Of a stretch of DNA of 64,000 nucleotides, positions 54,879-64,000 are shown one piece after another. The notes under the pieces are model-generated. The model worked only from the letters and a program-made list of their open reading frames with translations. It ran no database searches and had not been told where the DNA came from. Origin of the DNA: Closterium sp. Naga37s-1. Lineage: Eukaryota; Streptophyta; Zygnematophyceae; Desmidiales; Closteriaceae. The stretch's first letter is position 1. Each line of letters begins with the position of its first letter. Made by a program: the position numbers and the translations under genes. The stretch covers positions 3,918,501 to 3,982,500 of the forward strand of contig CANJKZ010000172.1 of the NCBI GenBank assembly GCA_947471745.1, given 5' to 3'.

Positions 54879-55626
54879 TGCTCTGATGTGACGTAAACGT
54901 CCCCTAATAGGTAAGGCGTGCAACTAATTTTAGATGGGAACCATGAATGTGGAACTCAGTGAGGAGTGAAGATTGGAGGAGACGTAGGGAGGGACAGGTT
55001 GATGCGACACGACACAACCAAGGTTCTCGAGGTTGGCGATTAGGTTGCTGTTGCCATTCGCTTCGCACACGTTTCGCAACCAGCACACCCTATTGTCGCA
55101 CAAACTCTCGATCCCAGGCAAGGTTACAATGTGTTGCCGCTGTACACTCCTGCAGACATTACAACCTGAATTTGTTTTCATTATGTGATAGGAAAACAAT
55201 ATGAGAGAAGCGTAATGTCAGGACTCATTTACAGATGTGAGAGATAATGGGGAATTCAGAAGCTTTTGAATTAAAGGGAAATGTCTGTTTTGTGGACGCT
55301 TACTTCATCAATAATATACATAAATATCGTGAGGAACTGATACGCACCTCGCCTAAAAATGCTATAGAAAGTCGTCGGAACGTGGCCACCAGGTTCGCCA
55401 TTTTTAAGCCAACCGCCGCACTGCAATGCACTCCAATTGCCCAAACCGCACGGCACCGCCCATGTTGATTTGCAAACAATGCCATAGATTTAGACCAGCT
55501 CACACTACAAGCAAAGACTTCGGCACTTCTGCGACCTCTGGTGGCGCCGAACCACCTTATCTCCGTTCACTGAATTCTTCGCGCCTTTTGCCAGAATTTA
55601 CGAGTCTCGCATCTCGCGTCAAGGGA
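54879..55626. promoter_or_regulatory. divergent promoter region between PX gene and ankyrin-BTB gene
   Basis: About 750 bp separate the start codons of two genes transcribed away from each other. The middle (55,140-55,420) is AT-rich relative to both coding flanks. I find no clear TATA box in either direction. Shared or bidirectional control is an inference from arrangement only. Confidence 0.4.
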
Positions 55627-58600
55627 ATGACGCCCAATAGCACGCGAGATGCGCCATCCTTGCCCGAGCGTGTGGAGATCGCGGGACGCGAGATCGACCC
55701 CGAGGACGACTACGACTACGGGTACGAGGACGAGGGCGGCGCGCCTCCCGTGCCCACCAAGAAGGTGCCCACCGGCACCGTCTACGAGGCGGCGCGCGCC
55801 GGGGACGTGGATCGGCTGACGTGGCTGGTGCACGAGGAGGGCGTGGACGTGAACGCGCGCGACCGATGGGACTCCGTGCCGCTCTATTATGCTTGCCTCG
55901 CTGGTGCGCGCGCGGGAGGGGCGGAGAGAGCAGGGTTGGAGAGGAGTGGGGGGTTTATGACTGATGGGGGGACAAGGGACGTGAGAAGGCTGCCCACGAT
56001 TGTGTGACTGGCTTGGCGCGGCATGGTTCCATCGGAAAAGTGGCGCCTTTACCGTTCTTCCGGGTTCGCCATTCGTCGTCCCCTTGCCCTCTTTCACCCT
56101 TCCCCGTCTCACTTTGCCCCCCCACGCCCCCACCGCCCGCCCGTGGGCCCCGCGTATCCCCCGCCCCTTCCCCAGGCCATCTGGAGGCGGCGCGCGTGCT
56201 GCTGGAGGCGGGCGCGATCTGCAGCGAGCACACGTTCGACGGGGACAGGTGCCACTACGCCGCGCTCACGCTCCGCATCCGCCGCCTGCTCAAGCGCTAC
56301 GAGATGCGCCCGCCGCCCCTCGACCCGCTGCCCAAGGCCTTCAAAGACCTCCTGGACGCCACCGCCGCCAAAGCCGATGCCCTCTCCCCTTCCGCCAGCG
56401 CCCCTCCCGGCCCCCCGTGCGTCCCCGCGGCACTGCTAGATCCGCGCGACCCGCTGGCGCCCGACATCGCGTTCCACATCGACGGGCGCGTCGTGCTCGC
56501 GCACAAGCCCGTGCTCGCCGCGCGCTCCGACTACTTCGACCGCGCCTTCGCCTCCAAGTGGCGCGACAGGTCCGAGGTGTTCCTCGCCAACCCGCGGCTG
56601 ACACATGGCGCGCTGGCGGCGCTGCTGGGGTTCGTGTACTCGGACCGCCTGGACGTGCCCGTGGCGGGGCTGCCCGACCTGGTACGCGCATGCCGCGCCG
56701 CCAAGTGCGGGGCGGGGCTGGTGAGGGCTGTGGATCGGGAGCGCGTGCACGACAAGCTGGCACAGCACAAGGTGCCGCCAAGGCGCGCACTGGGGCTGAG
56801 GCGACGAGGCAGGGCGGCGAGGGGCAGGGGAGCGGGCGAGGGAGAGCTTGTGAACGGGGAGGTGGCAGCAGATGCCGGAGAGGGGAGAGGGGATGCGGAT
56901 GGTGGGGCGGGCGAGGGCGAGGGGACGGGCGAGGGAGAGGAAGAGGACGGGAGCAGCGAGCGAGGGCGAGAGAGGGCGGGGGAGGAGGAGGATGAGGCAC
57001 AGCGACGGTTTATTCTGACGGCGGCATCGCTGCCCGAGGAGGAGAGACTGGCGGGCGGCATGCAGCGGCTGCTAGCGCGGTGCATGGCGAGGTCTGACAC
57101 GAGGGCCATGGACGCTGATGGGGAGGGCGCGGAGGGGTATGGGGAGCCTGGGGGGGAATGTGCGGATGGGGAGGGCGGAGAGGTGGGTGGTGGGGGACTG
57201 GTGGGCGGGGATGGAGCGGAAGGTGAGGCGAGAAGGAAGGTGCGGTTTGGCACAGCTGAGTCGAGCGGTGATGAGGACCGCGAGTGGGCAAGGGGAGAGG
57301 ACGGGGAGTGGAGGGGAGAGGGTGCGGATGGCGGGGCAGGCGTGGGGGTGCATGGGTGTGGCAGTGCCTCTGAGCCCGATCACGCAGACTGCTGCTTCTC
57401 CGTGGCGGGCTGTGTGTTCCGCTGCCACCGCGTGGTCATGGCGGCATGCTGTGACTACTTCAGAGTGCTCTTCGTGCGCCAGGCAGTGCACGCACACACG
57501 CCACCGCACTCCTCATCCGCAGCAGAGGGACAGAGGGGTGGGACGGCAGCAGTGCTGCTGGGAGATGGCGGGGCTGTGCTGCCGTGTTTCCACCTGCCTG
57601 ACCTCACCCCCTACGCCTTTCACAAGATCCTCGAGTTCATGTGCGTGCTCCGCTCCCCGCCCTGCCCTCCGTTTCTTGCTGCCTTTACCTTCCCTGCCAC
57701 AATCGTGCCACCTCCTTCACTGCTCATATCCCTCCACCCATTCTTCCCTCACCACGAGTTGCGCGTGGTTGCATTGGCCACATGCCACATGCTGTGATGG
57801 TGGATGTCCACGCACTACCTGTGTTTGTGCATGTCCTTCTCACCCTTTCAGCGCTGCTCCCTTCTTCCCTCTTCCGCACCTGCCCCGCTCGGTGTGCCCC
57901 CCAGCTACACGGATCGCATCCAGCACATTGCTGTCACCCAGGTGATCCCATCTGTCCTTGCCTGCCCCTAATACCTTCTTACTCTCAACACTTACTCTTG
58001 CGTGTATCATTAATGCACACACCTTTTTTCACCTTCCCTCTGTGTGCCTGCTCGTCTTGCTGGCCGCCCACCCTCCTCAACGATCCCCTGCACTGCACCC
58101 CCCTGCACCGGCACTGTGGCAGGCCATGGACGTGATAGATGCAGCGGCGCGCTTCCTGCTCTTCCCACTCAAGCGTGCCGTGGCGGACGCCCTCATCCCA
58201 CACCTGCACTCCGCCGACATGCCCTCGCTCTGCCACTGGCTGCTCGCTGCTGACCTGTATGTCGCTTCTCCCCCACGCTTCCTGCCCCCTCGCTCCTTCC
58301 CTGTGTCGCGCTCAGCGTTACCTGCACTGTCCTCCACTCATCGCCATTTCTTGCTTGCCCTTTCCTCTTGCAATGCTGCGCATTGCATCAGCTCAGTCAC
58401 TGGCAGCACAGGGCATGCTTGTGTGTTCCCTAATAAGCCCTGTACGGCCCTTGTGGCTGTGTCCCCTGCATGTAACGCTGCGTGCTGCGTGGCATGTGGC
58501 AGGTACGGAGTGTGGAAGCTGAGGGAGCACGTGCTGGACGTCATGGCCGCCAACTTTGACGCCTTTGCCGCCTGCCCTGCCTTCCGTGCCATGCTCGCAC

Positions 58601-58875
58601 GCTTGCCTCCTCCCTCGGGCAATGACTCGGTGCGCACCACTGCACCCTCGCTGCACAACGAGCAAGTGCCCACGCCCGTGGGGCAAGCAGCAGGGGGTGC
58701 AGGGGGCGATGGAGTGGGCGGGGTGGAGAGCATGAATGTGCTGGACGATTTGCGGGAGAAGTGGCTGGAGCTGGAGGGAGCCGAGTTAGAGGAGAGGGAC
58801 GCCAGTGCTGCTGAATTTGACAAGCGCCTAGAGACGCTTGCAGCCTTGGCAGTTGGTGAGGAAGAGGAGATTTAG
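55627..58875 (+). CDS. ankyrin and double BTB/POZ protein (ABTB1-like)
   Basis: Five exons join in phase: 55,627-55,903, 56,176-57,640, 57,905-57,941, 58,123-58,256 and 58,503-58,875, giving 761 aa. The start MTPNSTRD precedes an acidic [10 protein letters not shown] stretch. Ankyrin repeats ([42 protein letters not shown]) are split by intron 1. The first BTB is at about 187-260 ([21 protein letters not shown]). An acidic Gly/Glu-rich insert of about 200 residues follows. The second BTB starts near 495 ([24 protein letters not shown]) and continues over exons 3-4 ([26 protein letters not shown]). The tail has [20 protein letters not shown]. This matches the plant family I recall as At2g04740. 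BTB proteins commonly serve as Cullin-3 adaptors. It is longer than the plant relatives because of the insert. Confidence 0.88.
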
Positions 58876-59386
58876 GACATTTGAAAGGGAGGGTTCATTG
58901 TGGACGGATATAGTTCACAAATTGATACTGTTTTCCTATTCTATGAGAAGCTTGTGTACTTGAGGGTTCAGTCGCAGTGGTATTGCTCCCAAAGAGTTTC
59001 CTCGATATTGCTTCCTGGAAACGTCAAAAGTGGATGAGGTCATCCTTGCCCGCAGTCGCCTACAGACAATGACGTGGCAGGGCAATTTTGTTGCTCCGTC
59101 CCAGACGACATCGTGCACCGCTTTCCTGCCCTGATCTCACAGGGCTCCGCGACTCTCGATTGAAACTTTGCGAGGGTCATACTCGAGTCGTGGACCTCAA
59201 GGTGCGACTCTCGTGCGGGACTGGCGACACCTGCAAATGCAAACGGGTAGTGCTTCTGCAAATCCCAAACAATGCCTGTTTGCATTCCCTGAGTCAGCAA
59301 CCAGGCAGCCCAGCTTCAAAACATCCTTCTGAAGCACACAACGAACGTTTCTGTGGTTAGACATATCACACTTCCCTGAACTCCAC
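58876..59386. other. spacer between ankyrin-BTB gene and thioesterase gene
   Basis: About 510 bp with no supported gene. It is the 3' flank of the BTB gene and the promoter side of the thioesterase gene, both on the plus strand. Confidence 0.5.
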
Positions 59387-60844
59387 ATGGCGAATGCGGA
59401 CTGGGTTGCGCTGGCGGAGCTATGGATGCGCAGCTACTGTCCGCCCATGGACGCCGCTCTCATTCACCAGCTCGCCGCGCGCACAGTCTCGTCGCTCGCC
59501 GCGCCATCCGTCAATGGCGCCACGGGTTCTTCAAGTGCAACCACCGCAAGCTCTTCCGAAGAGTCGCATGGCGCGGCGGTGGCGGGGCAGGTGCAGCTGG
59601 AGCTGGCGGCGCTTTTGGGGGGGGAGGTGCCGCGAGGGGAGGCGACGGACGGTGAGGAGGAGGCGAGAGAGCGAGGATGCGAGAGCGTGGAGAAGCACTG
59701 CCTGCAGTCACTGGTCGACATCCACGTGTCGCACGGCCGATGCCAGTGCGCCATCTCCGTCACACCGGAACTAGTGGTACTGACCCCCCCCCCCCCCCCC
59801 CCCCCCCCCTTCCCCGCTCCTCTCCACCCCGCTTTTACCTCTCACCCTCTCTCACTTTCCTGACGTTCTCTTCCCCTCTCCCTCTTGTTCCCTCTCTATC
59901 TCTCTGTCACACGTACTCATCCTGTCTCGCTCCACCCATTGATCCTCCTGGAAACGGTCTTCTCTTTGTCCAAAGCGATCACCTTTTGCTAGTTGAATCC
60001 GCCCTCTCACGGCCCACCAGAATCGGTACAACTCGCTGCACGGAGGAGCCATTGCCACGCTCACAGACGTCGTGACGTCAGCAGCGCTGATAGCGGCGGT
60101 GGGGCCGCCAGGGGGCGTGTCAACGGACCTGAGTGTGGCATACCTCGATGCCGCCAAGCTGGGGGTGAGCCGCCCTCGCACCGCCATTGCCCTGCCGTGG
60201 GGAAGTCCTCTGTGCTTGCACAAACGCGCTGCAGCACCGTTGCTGCCTTTTCTCATCTGGCCTCGCCACTGCAACCCTTTGAACTTGTACCTGTGCTGCC
60301 GTCCCATCCCATCCGCGCCCCCCCTCCTCCCCTCTCCTCCCCTCTCCCCACCAACCATTAGGAGGTGGTGGATGTGGATGCATCTGTGCTGCGCGTCGGC
60401 AAGTCCCTCGCCTTCCTGCAGGTACCACGCCATGCCACCATGTGCCATATGCCACCAGGCTACCATGCCATCATGCGGGCATGTCGCCATATTTGTGTTT
60501 TCATGTGAGGAATTTCATTGTGCAGGCCTCGGCCTCCATTCAGTCCTCACCGTCTCGTGAGTGTCTACCCTGTGGTGCTGCAGGCTCTATTCCACCGCCG
60601 CAGCGACGGTGTGCTGCTGGCAGTGGGGCGCCACACCAAGTTCCTGGTGGGGCCGCAGCGCCAGAGCAGGGCGCCTGTGAGGGGCACAGGGGGGCAGGCA
60701 GAGCAGCGAGCCGACCAGCCTAGCGGGGAAGGCAAGCAGGGCGACGCAGGTGCTGCCGGTGGTGCAGGCAGCATGGCAGTCAGAGGGGAGGCGGCTGAGG
60801 ACGGTGGGATGGGAAATCAACGTGCACTTCGATCCAGATTGTGA
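59387..60844 (+). CDS. hotdog-fold acyl-CoA thioesterase, ACOT13/PaaI-like
   Basis: Four exons: 59,387-59,776, 60,021-60,164, 60,362-60,421 and 60,584-60,844, all phase 0, total 284 aa. The N-terminal 130 residues are a helical or low-complexity extension (MANADWVALAELW) with HGRCQCAISVTPEL, the first hotdog strand. Exon 2 holds the active-site region NRYNSLHGGAIATLTD: Asn, the His-Gly-Gly turn and the helix Asp match the ACOT13 catalytic set. Exon 3 encodes the strand EVVDVDASVLRVGKSLAFLQ; exon 4 the final strand GVLLAVGRHTKFLV and a Gly/Gln-rich tail. The enzyme would hydrolyse medium- or long-chain acyl-CoA to free acid and CoA (family knowledge). The extension makes it about twice the usual 140 aa. 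An alternative exon near 60,528 (ASASIQSS) is possible. Confidence 0.87.
59784..59809 (+). repeat. C26 homopolymer in intron 1 of the thioesterase gene
   Basis: A pure run of 26 C beginning seven bases after the 5' splice site at 59,777. Confidence 0.9.
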
Positions 60845-60899
60845 ATGGACGACTTTCAGTGATTTACCACCTTTGTTTAACACGTATATGTCACAAGGA

Positions 60900-60905
60900 A
60901 ATAAA
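60900..60905 (+). terminator. possible polyadenylation signal AATAAA
   Basis: AATAAA lies 56 bases after the thioesterase stop and before the convergent YLPM1-like gene's stop at 60,999. It is a motif match only. Confidence 0.4.
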
Positions 60906-60998
60906 ATCAGTACAAACAAATGCTGTATGCAGGTTCCATGTACACAGCATCATAGTTCACTCATGTTCGAGATCTAGAAGCTAAACGCATGAGGAGCA

Positions 60999-63140
60999 TC
61001 AGTCATCGTCATGAGCGCCGTGGCGCTGGGAGCGGCGGGAGCGCATGATGGCTCGGAACTGCTCTCCCTCCGCACGCAGCTGCTGCCGCCACAGCACCTG
61101 CTGGGCCGCGTGGTCCGCCACTATCTGAAAGCCCCCGCCCGTGCCACCCGCCCCATTGCCCACCGCCTCCGCCTCCTCCGCTTGCACAGGGTTGCTTGCC
61201 TGCCATGCACCATTACACCAGGGGGTATGGTTGGGTGGGTAGGACGAAAGGTGGAAGTGGGGATATTTTTTAGGGAGATGGGCATGTGGACGGTCAGAGA
61301 GGTTAAGATGCTTATGGTGTTTCAAATCTGCAGAAGCCGCCGCAAAAACAAGCATTAGAGGCAAAAGGCGGGCAGGAAAGGAAGAAAGCATGGCAAGCGC
61401 AGTGTCATTTGAGAGACAAGCAAACACGTGCGCAGTAGCGGTAAGTGGGTGCAGGGTGCAGGCAGGAGCGTACCAGGGAGTAGCCGGCACCAGGGCCAAT
61501 GACGAGCGAGGCACGTGTGGGGGGGGTGGCAGCACCCATGGTGAAGCACACATCCTGATGGCGTGGTGCAGGCGCACACACGGGAGGGCGTGCACGGGAT
61601 GGCACCAAGTGGATGTGATGATGGGAGGGGTGGAGACGGACGAATGCAGCCTACATGCAATCAGGCAAGCGGTGGAGAATGGTGGGGCAGGGTAGCGCGG
61701 ATTGATACCTGGGAGTGGGCGTGGCTGTCGACCCATCGCAGAGCCTTCTTACCACTACCGTTCGACCCCTTGAGAATGCCGCGCACTGCCACCCCACTCT
61801 TGCTGCCGCCCGCTGTGGCAGTCTGCGCAGCCCCCTGCTTCTTGTGCCTCTTGTGCTTCTTCTGACTGCCATACGCCGCCAGAAGGCCCGCCAACGCACC
61901 TCCACCCCCACCACCCTCGTCGTCATCATCATCATCCCCATCATCATCCTCCTCGTCACTATCCCCATCAGCATCAGCATCAGCATCAGCGGCAGCATCA
62001 GCAGCCCCAACATCCCGCCTTCTCTTCACACCTGCCCCGTTGCCAGCCCCTTCGCCTGTCCACCGTCCCTCCTCACTGCTCTGCCCCTCCCCACCTCCAC
62101 CACCCGAAGCACCTTTCGCCCCATCCTGCCCTGTCTGCTGCTGCTGCTGCTGCTGGTGCCTGAGCTTCTCCTCCTCCTCCGCGGCAGCAGTGGCGGCCTC
62201 CTCCTGCTCCATGTGCAGCTCGTCATCCTCCTCATCCATCTCCACCTGCCATGCCATGACATGCCATGCCATGGCATGCCATGCCATGCCATGCCATGCC
62301 ATGCCATGCCATGCCATGCCATGCCATGGTGCAGCCACGCCCATCATAAACAGCGTGAGCTCTTTAACGAGCAGCAAAGAGGTGGAAGAGAGAGCGACAA
62401 GTAGAGAGACGAGGACGTGGGATGCTGTGCTGTGCTATGCTGTCATGCTATAAGCAGTGGCGGGAAGGGCATACCTCTGTGATGGACGCATCGTCAAGAG
62501 TGTCTTCATGGAACAACGACTGCCGCACACATGCACACATGCACACATGCCCACACAGGACGACCAGTTAGACACACACGAGAAGCACGGGAGTGAACGG
62601 GTGCCTGGCACGCACAACAAGAATGACCAATGGCTCTTGGCAGCGCAGTGGAGTTCAGGGTGGTGGAAGGCACAGTGCAGAGGCAAGAGGGCAAGCATGG
62701 GGAGGCAGCAGGAGGGCACACACATAGGCGCACATGTGATGCGACATGCCCTGGGGCGAGCAGAAAGTGCATACAAGGGCGGCTCACTTTGACATCGAGC
62801 AGCAGCATGTGTGGCGGCAGGGCCTCCCACTGCTCTGCCATGCCCTGCACCTGCTGCACTGTGAAGCCGTGCGTGTTGCGCCCCGCACACAGCTGCCCGG
62901 GGGAGACACACAGAGCATGGTGGTTGAGTGCAATGGTGCAGTGCAGGCATGCATGGAGTGGGTGTACACATTGCTGCGCCTTCAAGGAACATGCAGTGCG
63001 CTGGAAACGTGCAGCGAGTTGTATGGGACATGCAGAGCATGGTGTGTGAGTGGGGAACGTGAATGGGCGAGGCAGATGGCACGCACTGTGGGGTGGCTGG
63101 ATGCGGATGGCTGCACCACGTACACCTCAAAGCCCGCACA
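60999..63140 (-). CDS. YLPM1: YLPM1-like nuclear protein, C-terminal exons (5' part off the window)
   Basis: Five exons join in phase: 63,140-63,087 (CAGFEVYVVQPSASSHPT), 62,892-62,788 (CAGRNTHGFTVQQVQGMAEQWE), 62,519-62,475 (SLFHEDTLDDASITE), 62,245-61,709 (VEMDEEDDELH, Gln run, acidic Asp runs, KKALRW) and 61,199-60,999 (FQIVADHAAQQVLWR, RRSQRHGAHDDD). The order GFEVY..., C-x2-RN-x-HG, MA-x-x-WE, SLF, EVEM, then a K-x-x-RW box, is that of YLP-motif protein 1 and its plant homologues, recalled from memory. YLPM1 has an upstream P-loop kinase-like domain, not visible here, and binds PP1 through K-R-V-R-W; here that site reads K-K-A-L-R-W. It is predicted nuclear. Earlier exons lie beyond 63,141, perhaps past the minisatellite and off the window. 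Confidence 0.82.
62249..62328 (-). repeat. (ATGGC)n pentanucleotide repeat at an intron 3' end
   Basis: About 15 copies of ATGCC on the plus strand (ATGGC in the gene's sense). The array runs directly into the acceptor GGCAG of the 62,245-61,709 exon of the YLPM1-like gene. Confidence 0.9.
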
Positions 63141-63339
63141 CTGGGGAGGGCACACACACAGGGCACACAGGACACAGGGACGGGCTCTGTGAGCTCATGC
63201 ACCGCCTTGCACCCCCCCCTTGATGCCTCCCACCACCGTGGCGGAACCATCATGGCACCAGCACAGTACAGCCACAAACAACCTGGAATCGCTAACAAGG
63301 TGCATTAACAAGAAGGGTACAGTAAAGAACAACGTGCAG
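63141..63339 (-). other. probable intron sequence of the YLPM1-like gene
   Basis: I cannot place an exon here with confidence. The stretch contains a C/T-rich block (63,200-63,225 plus) and leads into the minisatellite. Confidence 0.4.
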
Positions 63340-64000
63340 ACAAGCAAGGTACAGTCACAAGCAAGTTACAGTCACAAGCAAGGCACAGTAACAATCAAGG
63401 TACAGTAACAAGCAAGGTACAGTCACAAGCAAGGTACAGTCACAATCAAGGTACAGTCACAAGCAAGGTACAGTCACAATCAAGGTACAGTCACAAGCAA
63501 GGTACAGTCACAAGCAAGGTACAGTCACAATCAAGGTACAGTCACAAGCAAGGTACAGTCACAAGCAAGGTACAGTCACAATCAAGGTACAGTCACAAGC
63601 AAGGTACAGTCACAAGCAAGGTACAGTCACAAGCAAGGTACAGTCACAATCAAGGTACAGTCACAATCAAGGTACAGTCACAATCAAGGTACAGTCACAA
63701 GCAAGGTACAGTCACAAGCAAGGTACAGTCACAATCAAGGTACAGTCACAAGCAAGGTACAGTCACAAGCAAGGTACAGTCACAATCAAGGTACAGTCAC
63801 AAGCAAGGTACAGTCACAAGCAAGGTACAGTCACAAGCAAGGTACAGTCACAATCAAGGTACAGTCACAATCAAGGTACAGTCACAAGCAAGGTACAGTC
63901 ACAGTCACAAGCAAGGTACAGTCACAAGCAAGGTACAGTCACAAGCAAGGTACAGTCACAAGCAAGGTACAGTCACAAGCAAGGTACAGTCACAAGCAAG
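63340..64000. repeat. 17-bp minisatellite with two alternating variants
   Basis: About 38 tandem units of ggtacagtcacaaGcaa or ggtacagtcacaaTcaa running off the right edge. The first few units (63,320-63,410) are degenerate (acagtaaca). One short unit near 63,895-63,910 carries a duplicated 'acagtc'. The G/T variants follow a patterned order rather than random mixing. Confidence 0.93.

Noticed and set aside
63320-64000. Possible CRISPR-like array
   Set aside because: It is a pure tandem repeat with no unique spacers, in a eukaryotic intron or intergenic context.

Overview
The window is nuclear DNA of a eukaryote, most likely a GC-rich streptophyte (charophyte-type green alga). The single-copy genes have spliceosomal GT-AG introns and plant-type domain combinations: PX + DUF4206/Rubicon-like, ankyrin + two BTB domains, and a YLPM1-like protein. 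The intergenic DNA is packed with Ty1/copia and non-LTR retrotransposons. A Closterium-like zygnematophyte is my best guess. It rests on the style of the copia polyprotein (Gly/Ala/Glu/Pro repeats, recurring QQLREWY motif) recalled from memory, not on a search.

Layout. 1-3.3 kb: two tandem FAS1-like genes, the first cut by the window edge. 4.0-9.1 kb: a decayed antisense gypsy protease fragment abutting a 5'-truncated copia element (copia A). 9.1-14.7 kb: a second, unrelated and heavily broken copia element (copia B). 15.2-26.8 kb: two non-LTR retrotransposons, head to tail, with a YADD reverse transcriptase, a C-x-C...H-x3-C zinc motif and a C-terminal restriction-like endonuclease. They are embedded in long (AG)n tracts, with extra copies of their 5' leader also lying between (AG)n tracts. 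26.8-41.7 kb: a nested copia complex. A rearranged plus-strand copia (copia C) was hit by a 1.56-kb TRIM-like element with identical 175-bp LTRs and a GTGCT duplication. It was also hit by a complete minus-strand copia (copia D) with identical 136-bp LTRs, a GAGTG duplication, an initiator-Met-type primer site and one intact 1705-codon pol ORF but no recognisable gag.

From 42.9 kb the window is gene-rich: an unrecognised 1858-aa protein with about 85 hexapeptide repeats; a CHCHD2/MIX17-type twin CX9C protein (minus); a PX-Rubicon-like membrane-trafficking protein (minus); a divergently transcribed ankyrin-BTB protein; an ACOT13-like hotdog thioesterase; and, convergent with it, the 3' half of a YLPM1-like gene (minus). 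Its upstream intron region probably holds the 17-bp minisatellite that runs off the right edge.

The host genes do not form an operon or pathway. The clearest functional interplay is among the transposons. Copia D supplies intact PR/IN/RT/RNase H, and the TRIM-like element shares its primer-site type and polypurine tract, so it is a plausible passenger. The non-LTR elements appear to target AG microsatellites. No tRNA, rRNA or CRISPR features were seen. Exon boundaries were read by eye from GT-AG sites, phase and protein-family continuity; the PX gene has one unresolved join.
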